From Xiphophorus maculatus (taxonomy: Eukaryota > Chordata > Actinopteri > Cyprinodontiformes > Poeciliidae), in the NCBI RefSeq assembly GCF_002775205.1, contig NC_036447.1, positions 4,080,501 to 4,144,500 on the forward strand: 64,000 nt of DNA, given 5' to 3'. A program made the position numbers and the translations under genes. The notes beneath the pieces were generated by a model, which made no database searches, was not told the DNA's origin, and was given only the letters and a program-made list of their open reading frames with translations. Shown here in pieces: positions 11,689 to 41,350 of the stretch (the first letter of the stretch is position 1; every line of letters starts with the position of its first letter).

Positions 11689-14179
11689 GTAGTGTAAAAC
11701 TTTTATTCATTTATATTAAAACACAAACGCAACGTTTCTCCATCTAGGTTTTCTTCTTGGTAAACTCTGCGCGGCTTCGTTTCTGAGAAAGTAGATCCCA
11801 ACGGTCAGCGGCTCTCAGCTGTGTGTCAGTTGGGAAGCTTCAAACTTTTCTTCTTCCTTTTTGGCTCACATCGTCACACTAGAGCCATATTTAGCTATGT
11901 TTCTACTACAACTGCTGCCCTTTAGCCTTCTGAAAACTTGAATTTTGAGGTCTTTTATTAAAATATATATCGATTCAGTTCTGATTCCACTGTTTACTTG
12001 ATTTAAGTTTTTTATCTTTACCAATGTTTATTAGGAACCATTCCAAGTACAAACTAAATGTGAAACTCTAAGAAGAACAATTGGGAATGAATGCGTGTTG
12101 AGTTACACGATGTGAATAAATTGGTGGTGTTACTGTGTCACACATCTACTTTCTTCACATCCAAAATGGCAATTTGTCTGAGTAACTTATAAATATGTGC
12201 TAAAAGCCCTAAAAAATAAAGAATGTGTCTCCAAACTGAGGTGGTAATGTTTCATTTATGATTATTTAAATAGTATGAACACTTTGGGGATGAATGACTG
12301 AACTAAGCCATGTCTCTGTGACAAATTTAAGATCACTGATTTATCCCCTGAGGTTCTGATGTTATGCAAACCTTGAGTAAAAATATCCCAATTTTCCCAA
12401 TTTATCCCAAAAAACACAAGTGCATAATATAATCTAATTGCTTTTATTTAAAAAATAAAAGCAACAATTAATACCACTTCTGCAAACGTAATGAAATATA
12501 TCGATTACTACAGTTATAGTAATGCCATGTATTGATTCATTGATTACATTTTGACACAAAATTGTAGGTAGCAATATACAAGATACTCACCTGTTAAGTG
12601 TTTTGTGTTCAGAATATTACACCTTTTTTTGTTTCCGCTCCACATGGAGTAACAATCAAGTATACAAGCTAATATAAGCAGGTAAATTGTCATGAGTAGA
12701 GCCTGCAGTTGGTTTTTTAGCAGAAATAATTTCAAACACCTAATAAAGTTGATGGTTGGCGCTAGATTTTCATGCTGTGACTGAATAACAATTTATTTGT
12801 GTTTAACACCAAGAAAATAAATTGGTGTAGTCAAACTTCATATTTCCAATTTTTTTCTAAACAAAACAAATTGGGTGCATTTTAGGCAAAATATAAAATA
12901 ACAGCCAATGCATAATAGCTTAGAAATGCTGACACGTTCATTAAAAATTTAGCAAAGAAAACCCAAAACACTCAGAATTAGCATTTTCCCACTGCCAACA
13001 GATTTAAGGTTAATAATAATATGGGTAATTATTAATTTTCTTTCTGTCAGTCTTGTCATTCATGAAATTTTTCAAAAATATTCCTCCTCTTATACATCTC
13101 TTCATAATTTTTCCACCGTTATCATTATTATTTTTGTACATTCAGACCTTTTCAGGGACTTCACATCATAGGATATGTTTTGTTGTGTTGCTGTATCCGT
13201 GAATTCTTATGTCTTTGCAAGAGAACGGAGGAAAACAAAGTGAGGGACCTACAGCAGCTAAGCCTAGATCTGTTGACATTATTGAGGATGACATATCAGA
13301 TTACCCAAAGGACAGGAATTTGTCCTTGTTCATGCTACAGTTCCAGTTGGATCATTCCAGCATAGGAGCATTTTTAGCGCTTTGTGAGACTTGTTTCTTT
13401 GACAAATTAGATGTGATTGTTGTAATCTTTTCACTTTATATCTGTGCATGGTAACATCTACCAAAAAAATCTGCAGAGAACAACGCTAAACCAATGCCAA
13501 GTTGCAGAGCTTCTTGTATGTCTGCATGGTGTGGATATGGTAGACTGGATGTGACGGAGTGAGGTGTCCTCTCTAACATAACACTGAGTGCCAAGTGTGT
13601 TTGACATGGCAGCTTGAAAACCCATGTGTTTGCTAGTTATGTCTGTCGTGGTCTTGTGTGGACAGCTGTGTCTGGGATGTAAAGAATCTGGTTCCACTAA
13701 GGCAAAATATGATTTACCTCCAAACAACACAGAAAAACATAGTGGTTTGCTATTGTACTTTGTTTGAAGAGACATGATGGTTTTATTTCATCTTTACCGA
13801 CCCTTGTTCTGTGTTTGTGTTCATGTCTGTCAGGAAGAGTGACCCCAGTGGCTAAAATGAGCCTCTTGGGTCAATGCCATGTCTAGTCAGGGAGGGCAAC
13901 ACCTCCTGTCTGTCTGTGGTTATTTCCAAGCCCTGCTCTTAGACTGCCGTATTGACTCGAGTGGCTATGGCAAGAATCTGCATCTGCTACTGCATGGCTG
14001 CTTGTCTGCAAGGGATGCCTTCCATAGAACCAAATGAGGTATTTACTGTTGAGTCCGCCACCTCGTATGGTTGTTTTTTTCTTTTAAACAATCAAAAATC
14101 TTCATTTTAAACTCGTTTAGTGTACACCTGATGGTCTGGTGGACTCGTTCAATTGTCGACCAAAGTTGCAACATTTGTT

Positions 14180-14452
14180 ACATTTTCGGATGGTGCAGTT
14201 CACTTTCACATTGCACTGTGACAAATAAACCAACCCCTTTGAAGAACTTGTTTTCCCCCCTTGCCTGGGGTGGTGCTACACCAAGAACCACGGAAGGAAA
14301 TGACATGAAAACTTTTAAGAAGACACTGAGCGCAATTTCCTTCTTCACGAAATATTAACAAAAATGGAGTGGTGTCAGAATTTAGCTGTTGTAGGCTTAC
14401 TCTGTAGTTAATGGGGAAAGACCACAAGCCATTTCTCCCAGTTGTGCTACAC
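14180..14452 (-). repeat. Interspersed repeat family D, copy 1
   Basis: On the minus strand this segment parallels 57,020-57,330 (+). Both read through GGGAGAAAT.GCTTGTGG and then a stretch with matching translated phrases (LNSDTTPFLL versus LKSDATPFLF; EEGNCAQ versus EVGNCSH). It is probably a nonautonomous DNA transposon body rather than a conserved gene. Confidence 0.5.
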
Positions 14453-14939
14453 TCACATGTTTGTCAGTTCTTTATGTTCTTCCAGACTAGAATTTGTAGA
14501 TCTTGTAAGGGAATGAAAAGCATAGCAGCTTTCATTTAACCAGCTGATCAGCAGTGCGCTGCAACAAGTGGTGCTACTCTCCTCCACACAGCCGGACAAA
14601 CTCACATCACCTCACCTGAGAAAAATACGTAGTTTAAGGTGTAGAAATGATGTCAAATCTTAGTTATATATATAAAGTTCTTTAAATGTCAGCCGATGAG
14701 ATATTTAGTGGGTAAAATCAAGACACTAAAATTAAAAGCTGTTTTTTTTGTAAGAATAAAACTCATGCATGGGTTTCTCCAGTGTGATGCCTTGATCTCC
14801 TTCTCTGCTATTTTTTTAAACTGAATTGTTACCATTTTGTAAAACACAGTGTCTGGTTCGTCAGAATGAGCCCTGATTGCAGTTCGTCTGTCATACATCT
14901 TTGGCTGCACCATTCGTACTTTCTTGCTCTTTTTCTGTC

Positions 14940-15420
14940 TCTTCATCTTCCCCCCTTTCTCCCTCGCTCTTTCTCTTTATCTATCACCCTTTCTCGCTTC
15001 CTGCTTTTCTCCGTTTATAGCCGCTGACTCCATTGAGCGAGGGTTAATGGACGCCCCATCTAGGACCCTGCTGATAAATAATGTAGCTTCTTCATAATGC
15101 CCCGTCCCTAGGGAGGGTCCAGAGAGCATCATTACTGCCTCCTCATCCTACACAGCGCAGGCTTAAATTGATTAACAGATATCGGAGCGGTGCAAAGTGA
15201 TCCATGTGACTAGTGTAGTGGCTACCAGCTCGCACCAGGTGGGTCAAACCCCTCGCCTGCCTGTGTCGCATGATCCCACTCTGTGCTCCCATTATCTCCA
15301 GTCTCTGTCCAGTGGGCTAACTGATGACCATAACATGCTACCGCTAAACTAATAGGGAAGCGCTGCGCTCGGGCTCGACTGTAGGGAATGTCAAGAGAGT
15401 TTTTTATGGGTCTGTTGTGT
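14940..15420. promoter_or_regulatory. Candidate conserved noncoding element in smad1 intron 1
   Basis: About 480 bp of balanced-composition, repeat-free sequence sits in an otherwise AT-rich intron. It contains GAGGGTTAATGG, a TTAAATTGATTAACAGATATC cluster broken by few changes, GATA-type and TAAT-type cores, and TGATCCATGTGACTAG. This look is typical of conserved developmental enhancers, but conservation could not be tested. Confidence 0.35.
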
Positions 15421-17264
15421 AAATGATTGTGAGTGTTTCAGGTTTTACAGAGAAGAGAGCAGCTCCAAAGTCACTGCTGGCATCTGTTGGCTCTTCATTG
15501 ATTAGGAGGAAGTTTAAAGCTCCATGGCAACATATAGGAATCACTTCAATATAAGGAGTTCATTTAAAGGCTTAACTATGATATTTACTATTTTGTCTCA
15601 CTGAAAACTAAATATAGCATATGAACATATTGGTCACTTATTAAAGTATTAATCATTCATTTTATTGCTAATAATGTTTGTTGCATACTGCTCCTGAAAA
15701 TATGGTTTTTAAAGTTTATTGGTTGAAGATGAACCATTTTCACTTTTTTTATGAAATGATTTGCTCTTATTTTATGGTTCACTTTTATGCAAACCTACTA
15801 AAGTCATATTTAATACAATTGCCATAGAATATCTATGGAAGTAGTAAAGTGACTGAAAAGATTAACAAAACTTATTTTAAAAAATGAAGAACAATGTCAA
15901 AATGTGTGTACAGTATGTTTATCTCTACAATCAAAATTTGTATTTTTATTTAAGAAAAATAAAGCATCTAATATTTTGAATATTGATTAAAAAATAAATA
16001 TTAGCAAAATATTTGAGAATAAAGAAATGTTGTCAGTCACTCCTTGATGTGGGACCAAGATGTTTACTTGGCTATGAAAACTAAAACTGTATGAAAAAAA
16101 AACATAAGAAATTTAAAAATATATTAACCAACAGTTATTGCACTCCAACAGCCCTTTGTGCCATATACAGTATATTGCGCATACTGACATCACAATGACA
16201 ATATATTCACCATATACTGTGCATTCCTGTGTGCAGGGGTGTAGTGAGATTATTTAAAAATTTGACATTTTTCAGACCAGATGCTCCAGTCAGCTTTAAT
16301 GGCTGGTAAAACTTTGATGTGTCATCACAAATTGGATTTCTAATGACAGCCAAACAAACTCAGCAGTTTCCTGTAAAGTAGACACAAGAATGTTACATCA
16401 GAGATCTGACTTTACTCTTCATAAAACACAAATTGTATTGGAATTTATCAACCAATAGTTCTAAAATAAGAAAAAAACAATTAAATCAACCAAATGTAGA
16501 GGACTCCACATTGGCGCCGTTGTACTTTGACTATCCCTAATGACGCTGTAGAAGAGCATTGTTCTAATGTGCAACACAGTGCCACATCAGGCTCTCTGAA
16601 TACTCTTGTAGTGAGACAAGCAGTCAGATATGATTTACTGTCAGCGATGGAAAAATCCAGGAAACATGGCCTCCAGCTGCAGCTGAATCATAGCAAAAGA
16701 TTGTGTTAGTTCTCTTCCAGATGTTATAGTCCAAACTTCCATATGAGACGGGGAATTGTTTTCATGCGGCTAGTCTTGAATTCCTCTGAGAGCGCTGGCT
16801 GTTACTGAGAAGCCTTCAAAGCATGTGTATTAGCTGGATGCTTCTTTAAATGTCTACTTATGACACAATATACCTGTGACATCGTTTTAAAACTTGAACT
16901 TTTACACTTTATGCTTAGCTGCTACCTGATGTCTGTTTTTCCTGTGGTAACATTGTCACAATCTGCTTTTTCATTTGAAACTGAGCTCTGACAAAGCAGA
17001 GATGGTGTCAGATTTTGTAATAACATTTAAAGGAAATGAACTCAGAAGTTTATTGAAGCAAATCTCGCAGTCGGTTAGGGTAAAAGGTACATGTTGTTAT
17101 TTTTTTCAGGCAGAAAAATATGTCGTAGTTTCAAGGATGCTTGCCTGTGTAATACCAAAAATGGATAAATCCTGTGATCATTTTATTGGCTTAGAACCAG
17201 ATTCCACATGTTGCAGTTCTGTGACAAAAACAAAAAGCTTTTATTGAAATGTTTTGAAAATTTT

Positions 17265-17920
17265 GGTTTTATTTTGGGGACTTTCTAATTTGCAAATATA
17301 TTCAAATGTGACAGAACAACACAAAGTAATGCAAAATTGTGAAGTTCAAGATTTATTGTTTTTATTCATTTTTGTTTGTATTCATCCCACTGATAGCCTT
17401 AAATAAAATTCAGTACAACTTATTGTTTTGAGAAGTAAAGGAAAAACTGCTGGAATGTAAATATTACACATACGGATAAAGTGATGGTTGCAATTTAATC
17501 TTTTGTGCAGCTGTGGTATAAATACAGCTGTTCTGTGAAGGCCTCAGCGGTTTGGTAGAGAGCTTTAGTAACAAACAGAGTCATGCAAAACACAGTGTGT
17601 GGAAGAAAGAAAATGTTGCACATCCCCCTGAAAACACAATATAGTGGTACCAGCATCATGCTGTGGGATGACTTTCATTAGCAGGGATAAAGAAGGCTGG
17701 TCAAAGTTGGTAGGAAGTTGGATGAAGCTAAATGCCGGGAGGAATGAGCAGAACATGTGTCGACGTGTGCAAAGCTAGGAGAGAAAACTTTTAAAAGACT
17801 TGAAACCTTCCAGGGAAAGTTGGTTCTACAAAGTATTGACTCTGAATAGAATAACATTTTTATTTGTCAAAATAAAAAAGCCATTTTATTTTTCAACCCT
17901 GCACTATTTTATATTGAATT
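17265..17920 (+). mobile_element. Tc1/mariner-like transposon fossil
   Basis: The pieces follow the order of a teleost Tc1-like element: an end region with ACAACACAAAGTAATGCA, a leader with CTCAGCGGTTTGGTAGAGA, the transposase part encoding a Ser-Ile-Met-Leu-Trp-like phrase (CAGCATCATGCTGTGGG), AAGACTTGAAACC and GTTGGTTCTACAAAGTATTG. Large internal deletions and stops remove most of the transposase. It is inactive. Confidence 0.7.
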
Positions 17921-18551
17921 CTGTGGTTATTACTTATACTTTTGCGAAGCATGTTTCTAGATCAGACTGCATTATAACGAGTCTTACAAACACTGATGAC
18001 AAAGACAGAAAACACTCTTCATCCCATAAGCTGCATCACCAGAAATAACTGCAGAGCGGTCTTAAATATGTATCTGTTCTGTATAGGCTGTTGACTTACT
18101 GTCAGATGCTGATGCATCCTCACTTAGTGCCAAATTTCTGGTCAGCTGTACATTGGATTCAGGACATTTATCCAGAGCCAAACCTCAAATATGACTGAAT
18201 TTTTTTGCCTAATTTTGTTCTGACAATTAAAAAAAAGAGTAGGCGAATAGAGCAGAAAGTTTTTAATGCTGTTTAGTTTTTCCTTTTAAAAACTGGAAGG
18301 TGTGGACCTTCTGGGTATTTAATTGCCCCGTTCTGACCCACTGAATGGGCATTTTTATTCAGGGGTTCACATGTCACATCCCTTTTATTGTCCTACACAA
18401 ACACATGGTTGGTGTTTACAGGTTGTGTAATTTACTAAATTAAAGCTAATCTGTTTGCTAAATAAAAAAATACATCTACAAATTACTTACAATTACTAGT
18501 CAAATGCTTGGTGGTTTACAAGCCTGCAAAATATTGAAGTCGCAACAGATT

Positions 18552-19191
18552 AAGGCTGAAATGATTAATCACATTAATCACAATGAATCAGTTATTGAAA
18601 TAATTGTCAACTAATTTAGTAATTGATTAATCGTTGACTGAAATAAACAAACTCAGAAAAGGTCAGTTAGAACGACATATTTAGGGCAGCAATTAAGCCA
18701 AAACTCTAATGTATATACAGAGAAATTTAGCATTTAAGATAAAAAAAAACAAAAAACTAAACGTGTTCTACCCAGAACACCTCATGTGACACAGTTTTCG
18801 CTTCTGTTAAAAAATCTCCTGTTAATCTTCTTTTGCTCTCCATTTATGAATCAGAAAATAATAACTAACAGATTAGTCCTAGACTTTATTGATGTTAAAT
18901 CCAGCAGAGCCATCTGAGCTTTTCACATGTTGATATTAGAAGTATTTTATTTTGGCAGCAAACACATTCTTTGCTACAAATGATCAACCAAACACTAACT
19001 TTTAGGCTTCTTTAAAAAAAAAATTATTAGTTTATTTGTAATTTTTATGCATTTCTAATATTGTATAAAATAAGCTGAAGCAGTCAAATGAAAAATCTGC
19101 AGAATGTGCCAATGTTTTTGTCCAATTAATCTTCAGAAGAATAATCAATAGATGAATCAATAGCTAGAGTAATTGTTAGTTGCAGTCCTAC
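18552..19191. mobile_element. Nonautonomous DNA transposon family B, copy 1
   Basis: The ends are AGGCTGAAATGATTAATC and its approximate complement ending GTTAGTTGCAGTCCTA, with AATCGATTAATCG-like palindromic subterminal sequence. The body shares AAGCCAAAACT and AACACCTCA.GTGACA phrases with copies near 27, 35.7 and 49 kb. It has no coding capacity. Confidence 0.65.
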
Positions 19192-19533
19192 AATGGATAT
19201 AACTGTATACTGGAACATCAACAGGTGCTGAGCATGAAATACCTCAGCACCCTCATTCTGCAGGTTGTGGAGGTTGCAGTATGCAGACCTCTTCCTGTAA
19301 GTGATATTAGTAATTGGTAATAATGTGACAAGTCATACAGACAGGAAGCTATCTGAAGAATGTCAGGCTGATGTTCACAGAGCAGTAACACTTCCCCAGA
19401 ACTCATGACTGACGGGTGTGGCTGCAGCAGTCACTTTTAACCTTACCTTTCTGCAGTAGAAAAGAAAAACTACAGGATTTATTTATTTATCTTTCAGATT
19501 ATAACTTCATTGTAAACCCTTTTTTTCTTGCAG

Positions 19534-29995
<10,462 letters not shown>

Positions 29996-30473
29996 GCTCC
30001 AGTAACCCCAGTCTCCACAGCCACGTGGCTGTCCGCACCCCAGCAGCTTGGTCCAAGTAGCGAGAATAGCAGCTAACTGGTCCCAGACTGGTTTGTAGTC
30101 CAGTCAGTGGTCTGTAAATGATGGGAGTCCAAGCTGATCTGGGACCAGTAAGGTTAGATGGATTGTTACACGGCGCTTCTACTTGAAGGACATCCGAGTT
30201 GAACACATGAACAGGTTGGGAGAGGAGGAAACAACGCGAGTGTGACGTACTGAAGATACTTGATCTTTGTGACCAACTGTAATAATTGAGGCAAACAACT
30301 CCTCTGGTATCTTCCTGCTACAACTGAAATCTAGTTTGCATTTCAATTTTCCCTTAAAAATACAGTTGTATTTGTGTTACTACGACAGTTTGTGGGACAT
30401 TCCAAGTCATCAAATTTGCAGTTTTCTGATGTTTTCTGTCTCAATAAGTGGAATTGGCATCAAATGTGCAAAC

Positions 30474-30830
30474 GCTGCAAAAACACAGAATCTTATCAAG
30501 TGATTTTGGTCTAGTGAAACTATCTTGGTACACCTGAAGCAAGACTATTTCAGCAAGAAATAGGAGCTTGTTTTACATCATTTCCTTAAAAACTGATAGT
30601 TCCACTGGCAGACTATTTAGCTTATAATATGGAATAAATGTTTTGTTAGTGAAATAATCTGCCAGTGGAACTTTTTTTAATCAATGTTAAGGAACTATTG
30701 GCTTAAACCAAGCTCCTAAATCTTGCTGAAAAGTGTAAGTTAGTTTTGTCCTATTTCAAGTGTACTAAGATATTTGTTCTTGAAGGTTGAAAAAAAATTA
30801 CTTGATAAAATCCTGTCTTTTTGCTGTGCA
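30474..30830. mobile_element. Foldback MITE family A, copy 3
   Basis: Both arms are present: GCTGCAAAAACACAGAATC at the left, CTGATAGTTCCACTGGCAGA at the turn, CTGCCAGTGGAAC returning, and CCTGTCTTTTTGCTGTGCAG at the right. It lies within the inferred smad1 3' UTR, so an RNA hairpin could be transcribed. Confidence 0.8.
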
Positions 30831-31439
30831 GAGTACAAGTGGTTGATATTTTCAGTAAATGAATTGATGTTATCCCATCAGAAATCATAATTAGTCACAC
30901 AAGGACAAAATGAGGGGTTTAAAAGTGCAAAGTGTCTGGTTGTGTGTGGAGCATGGGACTTAAATAGCATTTCACAAGATAAAGACTGAAACTTTCATTG
31001 TCATCTTGTTACACTTTTTGTTTACTGTGTAGATGTTGTCACCATTAGAATATGTGCTATCTGGATTTGCAGAGCATCTTTTGGTTAGTGTGGCGTTGCA
31101 TAAGAATGGTAGCTGAACATGACATGAAATTGAGACAAAACACAAGAGGAAGTTTTTAGCCTACAGCAGAATGGTCTCTGATGTGGGAGCACTGGGGATT
31201 GACATCGTCATTCAAAGATTTTGGAAACACTTCATGATCCAGTTTATCTGTTAAATATAAAGTTCCATCCTGCAGCATTTTACACTTCTGGTACTGAGAG
31301 TAATTACATAAACACTGTTGATGAGGACTAATAATGTTTCATTTTTCATAAAATGTCTTTTAAATTCTCCCTGCAACCTAGAGGTTACTTTAATGAAGTT
31401 TACAGATTTATTGCTCAGAATCAAAGATTGAAAATTAAA

Positions 31440-31930
31440 CCAGAAAAGTATTTTTAAAATGTACAAGTTACTTTCCAGTAACTCTTCTGTACCTCCAGGG
31501 TTTCTTTCCTTGAATTTACAGGTTATTTTCCTAGGACGTACAGATTACTCCTTTAAAACACTTTTCTGAAATTCAAAAATACTTTTGAAACTCAAGGGTT
31601 ATGTTACTGGAACATACAGGTAACATTCTGGAGCTTACAGGATACTTCCTGAGGCCTTAAAAGTTACTTTTAAAGAACTTGTAGGTCATTTTTGAGATGA
31701 AAATGTATTTCTGAAATCTACAGGTAAGATTTCCTGAAATTTATGTTACTTTCTGATACGTGTTGAAAAGTAACCTGAAAGTCTCAGAAATCCCCTATTA
31801 TTGCTTAAGAAAAACGTAAAAGAATACACTTTAAATGTTAGCATTGCAACCTGCTGGTTCTGGAAAATATCCTAGAAGTTTCAAGAAAGTAACTTGTAAT
31901 TATTTTAGGAAAGTACAGGCTTGTGTTAAA
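31440..31930. repeat. Degenerate tandem repeat, ACAGGTTACTTT type
   Basis: Variants of TTACAGGTTACTTTCCTGAA recur every 25-35 bases with heavy divergence (TTTACAGGTTATTTTCCTAG, CATACAGGTAACATTCTGGA, CTACAGGTAAGATTTCCTGA). It has no coding sense. It lies in the inferred smad1 3' UTR. Confidence 0.6.
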
Positions 31931-32400
31931 TATCCCTGCTAGTTTCTTGTTACTTCCAGAGTGGCATAAACCTTCTTTAGATGCTTCAAATGTTTATTTT
32001 CTGGGCCCCCCTGTTTTGACCCGTTCTGAGCATGGTTTGTGCTTCTACTATGTCAACATGGGACTGATTGTCACAAAGACTGCAGCAAATTATTGATTTT
32101 AACCAAAATATCTACTGAATTTATTTGGATGTATTAGCTGAAATTTATGTTTGAAAGCGCTCTTTGTTTCCACCCACCTGTTTCATCTTGTTACATTATT
32201 TACACAATTTTATTGAATTCTTGGTCTGTTTATTTTCATTTTTAACTCATCCTTTACTCCTCCTTCAGTACCATACGGTCCCAACTGTTTCTTTTTATGT
32301 GGTTTTGTTCTGAAGGCTGGTTTTTAAAGCTGTTTTTACACATGAACTTGCATCAATTTTCTGCATCATTTGACTTCAAGTTTCAATAAAACCTGTAGGA

Positions 32401-33640
32401 ATATTTGTTTTGTTTTCAAACACTTGAAAGGTAGTGTAAATATTCAGTGACTGCTCATTCTCTTTTTAAAGTGACTGAACAAAGTGTATTATAATAATGT
32501 TTAAGGGAAAACGTTGAGCATTCAGATTTTAACCAGTAACTGAGCAAAATATGCCAGTTACTGTCCTATTGTGTTTTTTATTAAATGCAGATTTTGCTAT
32601 TTGTTTCTTTCTTGCTTTTAGCAATCCTCTCTGAACTGAACTGATTTACTCATAACATTCTTTTTTTTTTTTTTTTGTATTTTTTGAACGTGTTTCGGTT
32701 TGTCTGCACTTTCACATTTTTGCCTCATTGTTGTTTTCTTTGTTTTTTTGTTGGTTTTTTTCCTGTTTTGCTCTGTAAAACTCCCAGAAAAGCAGTTTTA
32801 TTCCATGAATATCAAGTCTCTACTGGAAGATTGAATAAAATTGTTTCATTAATCACAAAACCGGTTTCCTCCTTGGATGTGTCAACATTTCTCTGGGCAA
32901 ACTTTCAGAAGTTGAAAACTTTGTGTGACTGCCTTACAAATAAGCAATATGTTTTTATGAAGGATGAAGTCCACTTTGGCTACCAATACTGCATCTGGAG
33001 TAAATGTGTGAATATTTCTGTGTCCAGATGGGTCAGTATTAGTAGAAAGGTGCTGAAAGTTAAGATTGTTAGGAACTGGAATAGAGTCATAAATAAATCT
33101 CTGACATATTTGTCTTTTTTCAGTAGTGTGGCATTTAGCAAATATAAAAGGACCTAAAACGACAAATTTGGTCAGATTTCACTTCAGACAGTACAACCGA
33201 ACATCTGGTTTCAACAGTAAATAAATAAAAATAGGAGTCTAACTGTAGTAGCAGAGTATTAAAAGAATTCTGGCAAAATCTTTTGAAATAGTTTACAAGG
33301 TATTGGAATAAAATACAATGAATAATTTATAAAAAACTTAATTTGGTCACGAACTCTAAAAATTCGGTTGCAGTGTTGTAAATTGCTACAACAAATAAAA
33401 GTTATTTTTGTTTGGATGTGGCGCTTTAGGACTAAAGTTGTCAGGGAATCTCCTGGTTGCTGCACATCGTTTTCCTCCGCTGCCACCTAGAGGTAATGAT
33501 TGCGAATTGCATCCATTTAAATACTTGGACTTAAATGTTTTTGCCTGTTTATTTAAGACATTTAAAAAAAACTAATATTTTTACAAATGAAACATAAAAG
33601 AAAGTTAGATTAGTCTAAAAATATATACTTTTTAAGTCAT
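32401..33640. other. smad1-mmaa intergenic sequence
   Basis: AT-rich with a poly-T run near 32,662-32,676. The 160-codon open frame at 32,675-33,157 has the low-complexity Phe/Cys/Leu-rich start of translated poly-T and no recognisable domain, so it is not called a gene. Confidence 0.5.
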
Positions 33641-33654
33641 TTGCTTGCTTTTTT

Positions 33655-33754
33655 CGGAGCATTAAAATGACGTCACCGGAAGCCGGAAAAGAATGAATTA
33701 AACGGGACTGACATGTAAAGTGTTGCACCTCTGAGCGGCTGGTGCGAGGTCACA
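33655..33754 (+). promoter_or_regulatory. mmaa: mmaa promoter and noncoding exon 1 (inferred)
   Basis: TGACGTCA (CRE) at 33,668-33,675 is followed directly by the ETS-type CCGGAAG at 33,676-33,682 and a second CCGGAA at 33,684-33,689, a layout common in TATA-less housekeeping promoters. About 70 bases on, GAGGTCACA ends at 33,754 before the consensus donor GTAAGT. The start site is not determinable. Confidence 0.5.
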
Positions 33755-34020
33755 GTAAGTTCGGTCTTTGGTGTTTATTGATATTTCATCTGAGAAAAAA
33801 AACACTATCACAGTTTATGTTAACTTATCAACGCACATGCTAGCATTGAGCTTTAACCGTTAGTTAAATGTGAGGTGCATACGCAGCCGTTAATGAACAT
33901 TAAACAACAGTTTTTGGAAACTTAGGCGGTGTTTGGTAATATCGCCCAGAAAATGTGATGTTTACCATTTTTTTGGTGAGACTTTCAGGTGGTGGTTCAT
34001 GTCTCATTTTCTTCCAGACA

Positions 34021-40797
<6,777 letters not shown>

Positions 40798-41084
40798 CAT
40801 GACGACCAACAGAACGTTTGAGTTGAACAAATTCCTCGTGGCCATCGTCGCTGCGCCCCCTGTGGTCAAGGAAGGCAGGACGGAGTGAACTGCTGTGACT
40901 CTTTGATTTGCACAAAAAGTGTTTTTAACCTTTCTGAGACACAACCAAATTCTGATTCTTTTTTACTCTTAAGTATGATGGCATATGAAGGCCACCCTAA
41001 GAAAAATAAATTAATACAATTACGAGAATTAAGTTGTGCGAAAACAGTCATAACTTTGAAATTTTAAAGTCATAGTACTTTGAG

Positions 41085-41350
41085 AATACTCGTATGAGAA
41101 TAAAGACGTACAACTAGAATTAAGTTGGAATATTTTCCAACTTAATTCTCAAAATTATACGAGAATAAAGTTGTAGTGTTACGAGAATAGTTATATTACA
41201 ACTTTAATATGTCATTCTTGAAATATTACTTTTTGAAATATTACAACTTTATTCTCATATAATACAACTTTAAGCTTGTGTTATTTTGACTTTTTTCCCT
41301 TACGACTTTATTCTTGTGATTTTATGACTTTATTGTAATTTTATTTTATT
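41085..41350. repeat. Degenerate GAGAATAAAGTTGTA repeat
   Basis: Variants of GAGAATAAAGT and their complement ACTTTATTCTC recur several times. A perfect 13-bp hairpin (AATTAAGTTGGAA and complement, about 41,119-41,148) is included. It overlaps the end of the mmaa 3' UTR. Confidence 0.6.

Larger units (their letters stand above)
11689..19533 (+). other. smad1: smad1 intron 1 (inferred)
   Basis: This 7.8-kb AT-rich intron holds a family D repeat (14.2-14.45 kb), a regulatory-looking repeat-free block (14.94-15.42 kb), a Tc1-like fossil (17.3-17.9 kb) and a family B transposon (18.55-19.19 kb). No other exon-like segment was recognised. The short open frames near 13.2, 16.5 and 17.0 kb lack splice-supported continuity with smad1. 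Confidence 0.45.
29996..32400 (+). other. smad1: smad1 3' UTR (inferred)
   Basis: The first well-placed AATAAA downstream of the stop is at 32,385-32,390 (TTTCAATAAAACC), implying a UTR of about 2.4 kb. Another AATAAA is at about 32,833. The UTR would contain MITE family A copy 3 and a degenerate tandem repeat. The true end needs transcript data. Confidence 0.45.

Noticed and set aside
32675..33157. 160-codon open frame between smad1 and mmaa
   Set aside because: It begins in a poly-T tract, is Phe/Cys-rich and has no domain or splice context.
33955..34020. Upstream in-frame ATG of mmaa
   Set aside because: It lies within the intron before a strong CTTCCAG acceptor; the Arg-rich targeting peptide starts at 34,021.
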